DNA of 64,000 nucleotides from Phytopythium helicoides (Eukaryota; Oomycota; Peronosporomycetes; Pythiales; Pythiaceae). Positions 42,638-52,715 of the stretch are shown in pieces. The stretch covers positions 496,001 to 560,000 of the forward strand of contig JANFNE010000003.1 in NCBI GenBank assembly GCA_024867545.1. The letters are read 5' to 3'. Each line of letters starts with the position of its first letter. The stretch's first letter is position 1. Made by a program: the position numbers and the translations under genes. A model generated the notes under the pieces. That model searched no databases and had not been told where the DNA came from. It saw only the letters and a list, made by a program, of their open reading frames with translations.

Positions 42638-44812
42638 ATGAAAGTGCATGCATCTTCCAACGCAAGCGCATATCGCCGACAGCAGCTCTCTATACTCCAG
42701 GCAGCGGGAGCGATTTACCACTGGATGACATGGGGATTTGTCGGGGCAATGACATTTTCCCAGTTTCTCTGCATCTTCAATTATTCAACAACGACATTTG
42801 GTCATTCAGCGTTCGGTCAGGATCCACGACTTGGCATAACTTCAATTATCGGCCAAAATGACATTCCATACTCGGATCGAGCGATGATATGTGTTCTTGG
42901 TCCCGACGGATACGAACCAAGGCTAGTGAGCCAAGTCATTTCTTCTAGCAGCGGCAGCAGCAAACTAATTGACTCGTCAGGCTCCTATGTCGGTGGGTAT
43001 CGCTTTGTCCCACGACAAATTAACACCGCAATCGACCCACTAGCGTACAAAGTATATTTGAACACGTGCAGCCGGATTGAAGCCACCTTGTCTTCCATTG
43101 TTAAAGTCTGTAACACTCTCGGGTATGAGAACGTTGTACCAGACGTTGGTCGTGCTGTTGCCGGAAACCAGGCATATGAGATTCCATTCTCGCTTCCTGT
43201 TCTGATTATTCCGTTTTATGATAACTCTCAGGCGGCTCGCTTTATCGTACCAACAAGAGGTGGTGACTCGTGCGCTTTTCGCTTATACGGGAATTATGCC
43301 GATGCCTCTGATCCCAAATCTTCCCTTGGAGCAATCAACAAATCGGTTCGCCACTATCGAGTTCAAGAGTGGCTTGGGAGACCAAACGGTGTATGGCGAA
43401 ATGGTTGGTACGAAGATCGTCTCGGTGATCGCTGGAACGCAGACTTCTTGAGCACATCAACAACAGATCTTAATATTACTCAACGAATTTTCGACATGGA
43501 CAAGAATGGACAAGAGATTGACTGCAGGTACAATGTCTGTTATTCTCAACCTTCTTCAGGTGTTTCCTGGAGCTCAAAAATCGCAATGTCAGTGAAAGCT
43601 ACCGATGTCGTGGCCGTTTATGTTGGCAACGCTACTCAACACGGACTTTTTACATTTCGATCGAGTTTCTACTGGGTGGTGGTAGCAAAATATGACTGGC
43701 AAACACTTCTCTCAAACGCATCTATCGCACTTACTTCTCTTTACGATGGATGCTTGCTATGCTGGCACTGCATCATGGATACTTTCGAGGAGAAACACAG
43801 TGGCGTAACTGCGGTATATCAAGCATATCTGGATCAACGAGCTTCCAGTTACTGCTATTTAGGATACTCCCACATCTCAAAATGGTTCTATGCGCAATCT
43901 GGACAGTTGGATGTGATTTTGAAGGTCAGCAACGTGGTATGTCCGCCTCTTGGTTTACTGTATACCCCGCGATTGTCGAGTTTGTACTTGCTTTCTTCAG
44001 CGCGTTAAGTCTTATTGCGCAAAATCACTCGACGACGCATGTCGGATGCCATGTTTGTACCAACTATTGCTGTGCTCTGTGCAATGCATTACTGGCGAGA
44101 AGAACTTGCTGCAAGTGGGTGGCTGCGTGGGGTTGACGGTCGGGTGACGACTGTAGTGTACTCTAACGACGTCGAGAAATTGCGGCTAACTGACATGTTT
44201 ACTTCGGACATCGCACTGCGGCTTAATGGAAACGTTCGCGAACTGTTCATCTCCAAGTTAGTCCTATTTGGGGTGAATTTGCTACCATTGGTTTTCGGAA
44301 GGCCAATACCAGGAAAAAAAGCTGGTGCTCAGTTCGAGACGGAAATTGAAAAAGCTTTAGCCGTTTCTCATCGTAATGTAGGGGGTCTAGACACGCCTCT
44401 GTGGAGATTCTGGCGGTGGTGCTCATCCAAGCGATCCTCGAGGGTTGAACCCTCCGGACTAGCAATTTGCCGCACCAAAGTAGTCGCTGGATCTCAGGAA
44501 ACCACGATGGGGTATCTCTCGAGTTATGAACTCATTCGGTTGGGTTACGTCGTATTTGGAGGGAAATTTGTCATGAAGTTCGATGATTGGGATATCATCT
44601 CCTTATTTGAGCCTCTGCGGCAGTTTTTCCATTTGTGGAACCACAGAGTGACCGTGTGGGCATTAAAAGACGAGACAATGAGTGGGTCTAAAGCAAAGTG
44701 TGGAGCCAAGTCGAGACGATTGGAGAGTTTGCACCCAGAACTCCTTCGTTTGGATGACCCACGTCTCCTTCAAATCCGATTCTGGCACATTTCCGCGTGT
44801 GACATTGAGTGA
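42638..44812 (+). CDS. Multipass membrane protein, unknown family, copy B (two frame breaks)
   Basis: Paralogue of copy A at 23838-26032, in the same order: MKVHASSNASAYRRQQ, helix WGFVGAMTFSQFLCIF, hydrophilic domain (GYEPRLVSQ, VLIIPFYDNSQAARF, GVWRNGWYEDR), helices (RWMLAMLALHHGY, YPAIVEFVLAFFSALSLIA, KLVLFGVNLLPLVF) and the shared end RLDDPRLLQIRFWHISACDI. Breaks: two extra bases near 43741 and one extra base near 44015. Most family-conserved residues persist on either side, which argues for recent damage or sequence error. Function not recognised. Nucleotide divergence from copy A is substantial, so the duplication is old compared with the palindrome. Confidence 0.72.
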
Positions 44813-45484
44813 GCCGCACGATTACATATTCATGGTCTATCGTGTTCTCGGTATGAAATCTTCTCAGGTGCAGAAATTTTGAGCGCGCACGGCCAGAAGC
44901 AAAAAAAAAAAAAAAATAATAATAATAATGTGGAGAAGTTTGGTGTACCCACTTCTTCGCTTGTTCTGCACTCGTCAGCTGAGCTCAGGCAGTTCAACAG
45001 CTTCATAATTCAGCGTATTGATGTTTTCACACAATGGACGAATCCAAGTATTCTTGCTGCAGTAGAGCGCAGGATTCAGGTGAATATTGCCACAGCTAAG
45101 GTATATCCACGAGAGTTTCTCAAGTGCAGCGAATCAAACTCCAAATGCTGGAGTTGCACAGTCTGAGGACTTGTCGCTAATGTAAGGTGGTGCTCTGCGT
45201 CCTGCTAACTTGGCACTCACGAGCACCGTAAATGTTGACGGTTCTGCTACCAGAGTCTACAGGTGCTAGTTTCACATAGACCGCTGTGCTTGGTTGAAAG
45301 TGACAATAGTGCACATATCGTTGTCGTGAAGAGCGTACAAGCATCATCAGACTTGGAACCAAGTCCATGCCGGGAGTGACCTGGATCCACGACACGTAGG
45401 TGACGTTCAAGCGGTGATGAAAGCGAGTAGACCTCGAATGTGCATTTGTGTCTATGGGTGAATCGCGAGTGGTGAAAGCGCCCT
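44813..45484. other. Intergenic, poly-A and (AAT)n tract
   Basis: Contains a 16-A run at 44901-44916 followed by AAT units to about 44929. No gene recognised. Confidence 0.5.
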
Positions 45485-46121
45485 TCACTCGCTGTCTGAG
45501 CGGCGGCGCTTACTGCTGCTCTTCCTGCTCTTGTCGTGGCGGCTCCTGCTCCTGCTCCGACTCCTGCTCCTGTCTCTGCGGCTGCGCGACTCCCGCTTCC
45601 GCTTTTTACCGCTCCTTCTATCGTCCCCGCTGCTCTCGCTGTCGCTGTCTCCGCTGCTCTCTCCGCTGCTGCTCTCGCTGTCATCTCGTCTCCTGCTCTT
45701 CCTGCGCTTCTCCTTCTCGCCGCTCTTCTTCTTCTTGCTCTTCCTGCTCTTCTTTTCGCGCTTCCTGCTCCTCCGCCCGCCGTCGCTGTCGCTGTCGCCC
45801 CCGTACGTCGCCGCCAGCGCCTGCGGGTTGAGTCCGCTGCCCGCCACGCCCGCGTCCGCCAGCTTGGAGCGCTTCTTCGCCTGCTTGCGCAGCGACTTGG
45901 CGCGCGACTCGTCCAGCTGCTGCCGGAACGCGCCCGCGTGTCGATCGCCGTCCTCCGAGCGCCGCCTCGGCCCGCAGTTTCTGCAGCTTGGCGCCCACCA
46001 GCTGGTCGTACATCTTCTGCAGCGTGTCCTGCGCGTTCGACGGCCGCGCGGCAGACCGCCCGTGGTCCTGCGCCGCGTGCCGCTTGCACGTGCCCGTGTA
46101 GCACTGCGGACACTGCGACAT
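45485..46121 (-). CDS. RS-rich nuclear protein (~211 aa, one frame break)
   Basis: Starts at 46121: MSQCPQCYTGTCKRHAAQDH (CxxC followed by CxxxC, possibly zinc-binding), a helical segment (LQKMYDQLVGAKLQKLRAEA), then a basic helix (SRAKSLRKQAKKRSKLADAG). The C-terminal half is a Lys/Arg/Ser/Glu/Asp low-complexity region with repeated RS dipeptides (RDRSRSRSRSRSRHDKSRKS). One extra base near 45950 joins the two frames (212 codons). RS domains are typical of splicing-associated nuclear proteins; exact family not recognised. GC-rich with strong codon bias. Confidence 0.65.
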
Positions 46122-46369
46122 GGCCGCTAGGAAAGTGGCAGCTTGGTGGCGGGGATAATGGAGGTGTGGCCCACATAGGAGGCATGGGCGGCATTTTGCT
46201 CTTGCAACATGATGAGGTGAGTTTTGATGAGGCTTCCTGCTCTCAGACTCTCTACAGGGCAATGCAGGACTGCATGTATTGGAGTTGTTGGGCTGGTTGT
46301 CATGTGCGGTGGTGCTCGCCCACGCCACGAGATTTTTTTTTTTTTCTTCTCCAACTAAAGCGATGCGGA
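46122..46369. other. Intergenic up to the left palindrome boundary
   Basis: Upstream region of the RS-rich gene; a T run lies at about 46331-46344, 25 bp from the palindrome edge. No gene seen. Confidence 0.5.
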
Positions 46370-46371
46370 TC

Positions 46372-46505
46372 GCATCATCGCACCATCGCTGCATCAAAGT
46401 GGCGAGAGCGAAGACGGTGGTGTGTCTAGTGCTCGGTCGCCGAGCCGATCGGCGACGGCTGCGTCGTCTAGTACACGGAGTTCGACCGCAGGGGTGATTG
46501 CAGTG
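46372..46505 (+). pseudogene. TKL kinase 3' fragment (outer, left arm)
   Basis: Matches the last ~45 codons of the kinase at 34037-36415 (APSLRQSGESEDGG region and Ser-rich tail to the stop). Cut at the palindrome edge. Confidence 0.75.
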
Positions 46506-46642
46506 TAATGGATGAATGAAAGGAAGAAAAGTAGAGCTAGATTTATTCAATTAAGCAACCACTCGTTCTATTACCGAGCAATAACAGGGTGCTGACGAAA
46601 GAACTGAACTTGTTAGCTGCTGGTAAAGCGCATCATCCAGTG

Positions 46643-48846
46643 CTAATATCCGTGGGGCGATACATACACCCGGCGAAGCACACGTGGCGCGGCAAAGGCA
46701 AAAACGCGCTCCACCACATCGCGAGGCAACTCCAGACTGCACGATCGCTTGTTCAAGGGATTGCCAATCATTGATCGCCCATACGAGTAGAATACGCTGA
46801 TAAACACGATACGACATTCGACTGGCAATGGCGACTGAGCAGCAGGAAGTGGCTCGTTGTGGAATTCGGCGACAAAGCTCTCTGGGATGGCAAAGCCTCC
46901 TCTAACGGTTGTGTTTATACCGTTGGTTTCAAGATGAAAGAACTCGAGCACCTTGTTCAACGCCAACATTTCTCGGATGGATGCGAGTGCTAGCTCAGCA
47001 GATTGCCACCCGCGAGCATAGCACTTCAAGCCTTTGAGTGTTTGTCCCAGACGATTGGTTGTGTCCTTCAGTTCATTCATAAGCAGAATAACATCGTCGA
47101 AGCGGCAGTCCAGATCTTCAAGACAAACTTTGCTGGAGCGATAAGCTTGCAGGAATGACTCAGTGCAGATAGATCCAACTCCAACATTCAGTGACTTGAG
47201 GTTTGGGCACGAACTCAAAATGGCTGCAAAAGGACATTCGTCGATATCTGGCCTGGACATTACTACTAGACGCGTCAACGGTGACCCGACAAGCTGCAGG
47301 AATTGAGATATGGACCCGTAGTCAATAGGATCAAATCCAGTCCAGTCCAGCTCCAAACTGGTGACAGGGTTGTCAGCGAGGGGTGCAGCTGTTGTCGGCT
47401 GCAATGCCTCACGAGCGACCGAGCAAACGCCATAGCCAGGAACCACCACTAATACTTCCGATTGTTCAGGGTCATCGTGGAGTACTTGAACGTGATCCAC
47501 ATCCGTTGTGAGCTCCCAGACTGCGGTGTCTTCAGCAATTGTTTCAAACGAGTCTCCTAGTGGTTCCACCTTCAGCATCACTCCCTTTCTCAGCATCTTG
47601 AGGCTTTGGTCGCGAACATTGTCAAAGCTGTTATGCCTGTTGTACAGCAGGCTCGTTGGGTCAGATGAGCTCAGCAGCTCAGCTATAGCTTCAATGTCTT
47701 CCTGGTTCATCATGAACACCTTAATAGCGACACTCGAGATCGTGGAGTGGACTCGTGCGTAGGATGAAAAAAGTGCATAAGCCAAACTTTGCCACACCCA
47801 TTTCCTGGCTCTTGAAGCTTCCTCCTCGTCCTCGAATACACTTTCGAACAACGTAACTGTGCATTTCGAGGTTTGTCGACAGTTTGCGATGGCTGAGCAC
47901 ACACGCACAAACCGAGTAGGCGTATGGCTGGGACCATTTATATCAACAGCTTTCAGATTTGCTCGACTTTCCGGCGAGGAGCCACCAGCGCAAAACACTT
48001 GCTCGTTGATTCGACCCAAGGTTTGAATGAGAGATGCTTCGTCTAGCCGTTGGTGCTTTTGAAACCAGGTGGGTTCGCTGAAACTTTTCAACTGCTCGAT
48101 TGTGAAATCGCCACATTCAGTGACAAGACCCACCAGCACTCGCGCAATCTCGTCGATGGTATCCATAACAGCTAAACGTGGATTGGGCTCCAACACAATT
48201 GAGCACGCCAGCTCACACTCTACTGGAATCGGAAAGCGCCATCCTCCATTGTTCGCCCAGAGTTGCTTCATTTTCTCCCACAGACCCGACGGAACCTTGC
48301 AACGCACAGACACACACACACATCGACGAGAGGGTCCACAGCAACATTGGGCGGTGTGTGTGAAAGAATTTTCTGGATCGCCAATTCGAGCTTCTTCGTA
48401 CGATACACTTTCGCTTCGAGCTCAATGAGCAGCCATTTGATCGATATTGCTGTCGGGAACTCCAATTGTTCGATCCAGGTTATATCGGCCAATTCATTGT
48501 CATCAACCCACACATCGAATCGCAGCTTATCGAAAGAAGCGTTCTCGAGACAGGCCAATGCATTTTCCAATGTGGCAGCTGGGATGTTGCAGAACGCCGT
48601 CATGACGTATACCCACGCCTTCATATCAACTCGTGCAAGTAGTGTGAGCAGCACCAAAGCATCTCGGATGTCGAGTAGGTGATCAGGACAAGAGCCACTT
48701 TGCGGTAGCTTTAGATTGATCTCTAAGGTTTTCGCCTCCGGTTTACGGGACTGGAGGCGCCATACCTTGCCAAGACTCAGTCTGGCACGCACGGGTGCGC
48801 ACCACTGGTGGAGGAAAGCCCACTTGGACTCACTGGTGTCTGCCAT
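46643..48846 (-). pseudogene. F-family member F7 with +2 frameshift in a GT tract
   Basis: Starts at 48846 (MADTSESKWAFLHQWCAPV). It is closely similar to F6 except for two extra bases in a GT run near 48312-48329 that shift the frame after NVAVDPLVDVCV. Downstream 558 codons, from VSVRCKVPSGLWEKMKQLWA, are open and undamaged. Six residues near the C-terminus present in F6 (between KRLC and SLELPRDV) are missing. As it stands it could make only a ~190-residue N-terminal protein, or a C-terminal product from a later start. The identical break in F8 shows the insertion preceded, or was copied by, the palindrome. All other family blocks are as in F6. Confidence 0.88.
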
Positions 48847-49064
48847 GGTCTGTGCACTGATCAAAGACGAATGATCTCAAAATCGACCATTCCTACCCAG
48901 GAAGGAAAGTCCCCGGAAATACCGAGGAGATACCGAGAACTATCCTGCCATGAGTATAGCAATGGATGACACAAAGTAGAGCGAGGTGCTGGTCACAAGC
49001 ACGATCATTCATTGCGGATATACATTCAGCGCTCTATTTGCTTTCCAATCCCTCCATCCATCTA

Positions 49065-49700
49065 TTACACTGCAATCACCCCTGCGGTCGAACTCCGTGT
49101 ACCAGACGACGCAGCCGTCGCCGATCGGCTCGACGACCGAGCACTAGACACACCACCGTCTTCACTCTCGCCACTTTGACGCAGCGATGGTGCGATGATG
49201 CTTTTCAGGGTAAACGCGATTTGCATGGCACTCGGTCTGCGATCCGTGGCCAGATCGGTGCACTCCAATGCGAGTGTCTTGTGCGCCAAAGGACAATCGT
49301 CCCGAAAGCCAACGCGCGCTTTGCCCTGCTTGACGAGCTGCGCGATTTGCATCCCCTGTAGCCGCTCGCTGTCCCCACACTACACATCGGCCCTGGATGG
49401 TCTCCGGCGCCGCCCACAACAAGGCGTCTCCTCCACCCAAGGTCATGATCTCATCGATCTGAGCCCGACGACTCGCACCAGAGCCCGAGCGCTCGACGCG
49501 CCAACTGCCAGCCTCAATGTCGCGAACTCCCGCATCACCTCGCGATGCAGCCCCAAACCAGCGCACGCCACGCGCGTGTCCACCCACTCCTCCCTCCCGA
49601 CTCGACAGCTTCTCCCTTGGCAGTGAGGTGACGCCTCCCCTCCATTCCTCCACTTGTGTCCAGCGGTCTCTCTCCCCTCAACGCGAGCCCCTCGACTTGT
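49065..49700 (-). pseudogene. Decayed TKL kinase 3' fragment (inner, left arm)
   Basis: Homologous to the kinase at 34037-36415 from just after the HRD region to the end: SRRAQIDEIMTLGGGDALLW (for SRQAQINETMTSGVGTLLW), APETIQG, then in another frame MQIAQLVKQGKARVGFRDDC and DRRPSAMQIAFTLKSIIAPS and the Ser-rich tail. The HRD, DFG and DVYSFG parts are lost or unreadable. Repeated almost unchanged at 51862-52497 and 55054-55690. Confidence 0.78.
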
Positions 49701-50037
49701 CAACTTGCCCTCGAGAGAAAACGAGACTGGCGTCGACGGATCCAGCACCGCGCGCGGTCGTGGTCTGTTGTTGCTGCTGCCTCCATCGACGCTGGTTGTC
49801 ATGACAGCCACGATCTCCTGCAGCTCCACCGCCTTTGGAGTGTCGTTCAAGTAGAATAAAAGCGGCGTGCATGTGAGTTTACATGTTTATCAGAGGAGAG
49901 GAGGCCGATACTTTCTGCCAACCCGCTCCACCTCGAGAAAGCTGCTTCGAGGGCCAGGAAAGAGGATCACGTTGCTCGAGCGATGCTGTTGCGGTTGGTG
50001 GCGCGGGACTCGAATGTGACGAGCGGACAGTGGCACA
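49701..50037. other. Arm sequence between kinase fragment and nuclease relic
   Basis: Frames here have no recognised homology. Part of the palindrome arm, mirrored at 51525-51861. Confidence 0.5.
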
Positions 50038-51015
50038 TCAATCGATTACACGAAATTGTATCGAACCAAGATCAGTACACGCAGTACCCGAGCTACTGTA
50101 ATAATAATAATAAAAAACGACCTGAACTCGGACGGTTCTCAATGCTTCATCAACAGCGTCAGCAAGCGAGAATGCTCGTTCCAAATACTCTGTGACTACC
50201 ACCGTAGTCTTGTCCAGCATAGCAGTAACTCGCTCCCGTCTTCGATGTACTCGTCAGGGTTGCATCGTATGAAAACGCATGGAAGCACAAGAAGCTCTTG
50301 TATCTTGCGCATGCGTGCATCTTCGTCAGCTATCTTGTATCTTGCATGCTGTCTCTCATCTACCTCGATGAGTACATAGTGTGTGCCGGCCCAAATTAAT
50401 ACGTCAGGCCGCAAGAGGGAATTCCCAACCCTCTTGTCAAGCACAATCATCGGGTAGAGCTCGAGCAGAGGTATCATAAGCAGCGTCTCTTTCTTCCGCG
50501 CTCGCTCCTTGGACAGATGCTTCAGTAGATCGTCAACAGTCTTCTGCTTGAGCGCGCGCGGTCTCGGCGGCCGCAGCCTAGCTCTGTGTCTGGACCTGAA
50601 CATATTCACCCATCCATCACCAAATCTTGGACGCTTCGCTGGAGGTATCATCATGTCCTCCGCGACTTGCTGGCCTGCACGGACAATCTCCTCGGGCGTT
50701 TGCGTGGTGTTCCTATTAAGCTTCGCCAATCAGCCAGCTCAAATTCCAAAGTCCTCACTCCGCGCAGCGTCTTGGCTGACCGCACCTCCACGGGATTCTG
50801 CGCAGTATTTCACTCTCGGGCAAGATCTTCGTTACCGCCCCTCAGAGCGGGATCGCAAGCCCATGATACTGAAGGCACTTCGACTTCTCCTGAAAGTACG
50901 TCGTGAGCTCGTGTACCGCTAATCCATCCTTGTTGTGCGCGTCGCACAGCTTGATCTTGTATCAGATGGTCAGATACACGTACTTCTTGTGCTTGCGTCC
51001 GTCGTCACTGTGCAT
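50038..51015 (-). pseudogene. Relic of a psq/CENP-B HTH + PD-(D/E)XK-like nuclease gene
   Basis: Read on the minus strand from ATG 51015. First, a pogo-transposase psq-type helix-turn-helix (KYVYLTI, TGA, YKIKLCDAHNKDGLAVHELT, TYF, then AVTKILPESE after another TGA). Next VRSAKTLRGVRTLEFELADW and, after a frame change, LAKLNRNTTQTPEEIV...FGDGWVNMFRSRHRARL, a CENP-B-type HTH. The same 177-codon open frame (50729-50196) continues into LDKRVGNSLLRPDVLIWAGT, HYVLIEVDERQHARY and CVFIRCNPDEY, which resembles the RPD..(V/I)IE(I/V)DE.QH..Y...FIRFNPD pattern of giant-virus endonuclease-like proteins and Vsr/DUF559-type PD-(D/E)XK folds. A further frame (to 50038) seems to be its C-terminus. No DDE transposase core is visible. 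Confidence 0.7.
50098..50115. repeat. (TAA)n microsatellite, left arm
   Basis: ATAATAATAA units; mirrored as TTATTATTA at about 51448-51463. Confidence 0.85.
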
Positions 51016-51091
51016 GGCCAGCTCCTCATGTGGCTGTGAGGCAGCGCGCTACTTCTTGCGCTGCATATCGTGGGGCGGGGATGCCACACTG
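50471..51091. other. Palindrome spacer (~620 bp, single copy)
   Basis: The only part of 46370-55192 without a mirror image. Holds the DNA-binding half of the relic gene on the minus strand. Arm similarity starts at CTCGAGCTC..CCCGATGATTG on both sides. Confidence 0.85.
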
Positions 51092-51524
51092 CTTTGCTCG
51101 AGCTCAACCCGATGATTGTGCTTGACAAGAGGGTTGGGAGTTCCCTCTTGCGGCCTGATGTATTAATTTGTGCCGACACACACTATGTACTCATAGAGGT
51201 AGATGAGAGACAGCATGCAAGATACAAGATAGCTGATGAAGATGCACGCATGCACAATATACAAGAGCTTCTTGTGCTTCCATGCGTTTTCATCTGATGC
51301 AACCCTGACGAGTACATCGAAGACGGGAGCGAGTTACTGCTATGCTGGAAAAGACTACGGTGGTAGTCACAGAGTACCTGAAGCGAGCATTCTCACTTGC
51401 TAATGCTGTTGATGAATCATTGAGAACCGTCCGAGTTCAGGTCGTTTTTTATTATTATTATTACAGTAGCTCGGGTACTGCGTGTACTGATCTTGGTTCG
51501 ATACAATTTCGTGTAATCGATTGA
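51092..51524 (+). pseudogene. Second copy of the nuclease domain, 5'-truncated
   Basis: Encodes PMIVLDKRVGSSLLRPDVLI, HYVLIEVDERQHARYKIADE and CVFI followed by a TGA where the left copy has Arg, then in another frame LEKTTVVVTEYLKRAFSLAN. It begins in mid-gene at the arm/spacer junction and lacks both HTH regions. Differs from the left copy at several residues (for example ICADTHY against IWAGTHY). The nuclease signature RPD..IEVDE.QH is unchanged in both copies. Confidence 0.75.
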
Positions 51525-51861
51525 TGTGCCACTGTCCGCTCGTCACATTCGAGTCCCGCGCCACCAACCGCAACAGCATCGCTCGAGCAACGTGATCCTC
51601 TTTCCTGGCCCTCGAAGCAGCTTTCTCGAGGTGGAGCGGGTTGGCAGAAAGTATCGGCCTCCTCTCCTCTGATAAACATGTAAACTCACATGCACGCCGC
51701 TTTTATTCTACTTGAACGACACTCCAAAGGCGGTGGAGCTGCAGGAGATCGTGGCTGTCATGACAACCAGCGTCGATGGAGGCAGCAGCAACAACAGACC
51801 ACGACCGCGCGCGGTGCTGGATCCGTCGACGCCAGTCTCGTTTTCTCTCGAGGGCAAGTTG

Positions 51862-52497
51862 ACAAGTCGAGGGGCTCGCGTTGAGGGGAGAGAGACCGCT
51901 GGACACAAGTGGAGGAATGGAGGGGAGGCGTCACCTCACTGCCAAGGGAGAAGCTGTCGAGTCGGGAGGGAGGAGTGGGTGGACACGCGCGTGGCGTGCG
52001 CTGGTTTGGGGCTGCATCGCGAGGTGATGCGGGAGTTCGCGACATTGAGGCTGGCAGTTGGCGCGTCGAGCGCTCGGGCTCTGGTGCGAGTCGTCGGGCT
52101 CAGATCGATGAGATCATGACCTTGGGTGGAGGAGACGCCTTGTTGTGGGCGGCGCCGGAGACCATCCAGGGCCGATGTGTAGTGTGGGGACAGCGAGCGG
52201 CTACAGGGGATGCAAATCGCGCAGCTCGTCAAGCAGGGCAAAGCGCGCGTTGGCTTTCGGGACGATTGTCCTTTGGCGCACAAGACACTCGCATTGGAGT
52301 GCACCGATCTGGCCACGGATCGCAGACCGAGTGCCATGCAAATCGCGTTTACCCTGAAAAGCATCATCGCACCATCGCTGCGTCAAAGTGGCGAGAGCGA
52401 AGACGGTGGTGTGTCTAGTGCTCGGTCGTCGAGCCGATCGGCGACGGCTGCGTCGTCTGGTACACGGAGTTCGACCGCAGGGGTGATTGCAGTGTAA
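51862..52497 (+). pseudogene. Decayed TKL kinase 3' fragment (inner, right arm)
   Basis: Mirror of 49065-49700: the same kinase remnants (AQIDEIMTLGGGDALLWAAP, then the C-terminal MQIAQLVKQGKARVGF frame and Ser-rich tail). Ends about 200 bp before the F8 start, in the same direction. Confidence 0.78.
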
Positions 52498-52686
52498 TAG
52501 ATGGATGGAGGGATTGGAAAGCAAATAGAGCGCTGAATGTATATCCGCAATGAATGATCGTGCTTGTGACCAGCACCTCGCTCTACTTTGTGTCATCCAT
52601 TGCTATACTCATGGCAGGATAGTTCTCGGTATCTCCTCGGTATTTCCGGGGACTTTCCTTCCTGGGTAGGAATGGTCGATTTTGAG

Positions 52687-52700
52687 ATCATTCGTCTTTG
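52687..52700 (+). promoter_or_regulatory. Initiator-type core promoter of F8 (mirrored for F7 at 48862-48875)
   Basis: ATCATTCGTCTTTG, 15 bp before the ATG at 52716, identical to the F6 element. The ~100 bp upstream of F6 (GGATAGTTCTCGGTATCTCC onward) is also conserved. Confidence 0.5.
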
Positions 52701-52715
52701 ATCAGTGCACAGACC

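Larger units (their letters stand above)
46370..50470. repeat. Left arm of a large palindrome (~4.1 kb)
   Basis: Every feature in this arm has a mirror image in 51092-55192 with coordinate sum 101562 (for example 46643/54919, 48864/52698, 49443/52119, 50038/51524). The arm carries, from outside in: a kinase 3' fragment, F7, a second kinase fragment, and the C-terminal half of the nuclease relic. Encoded proteins in the outer 3.6 kb are virtually identical between arms (one residue difference seen in 733). The outer edge falls inside kinase sequence. Confidence 0.93.

Noticed and set aside
49443..49850. 135-codon frame repeated in both arms as a novel small gene
   Set aside because: Its C-terminal part overlaps kinase-derived sequence in a non-kinase frame; repetition is explained by the palindrome.
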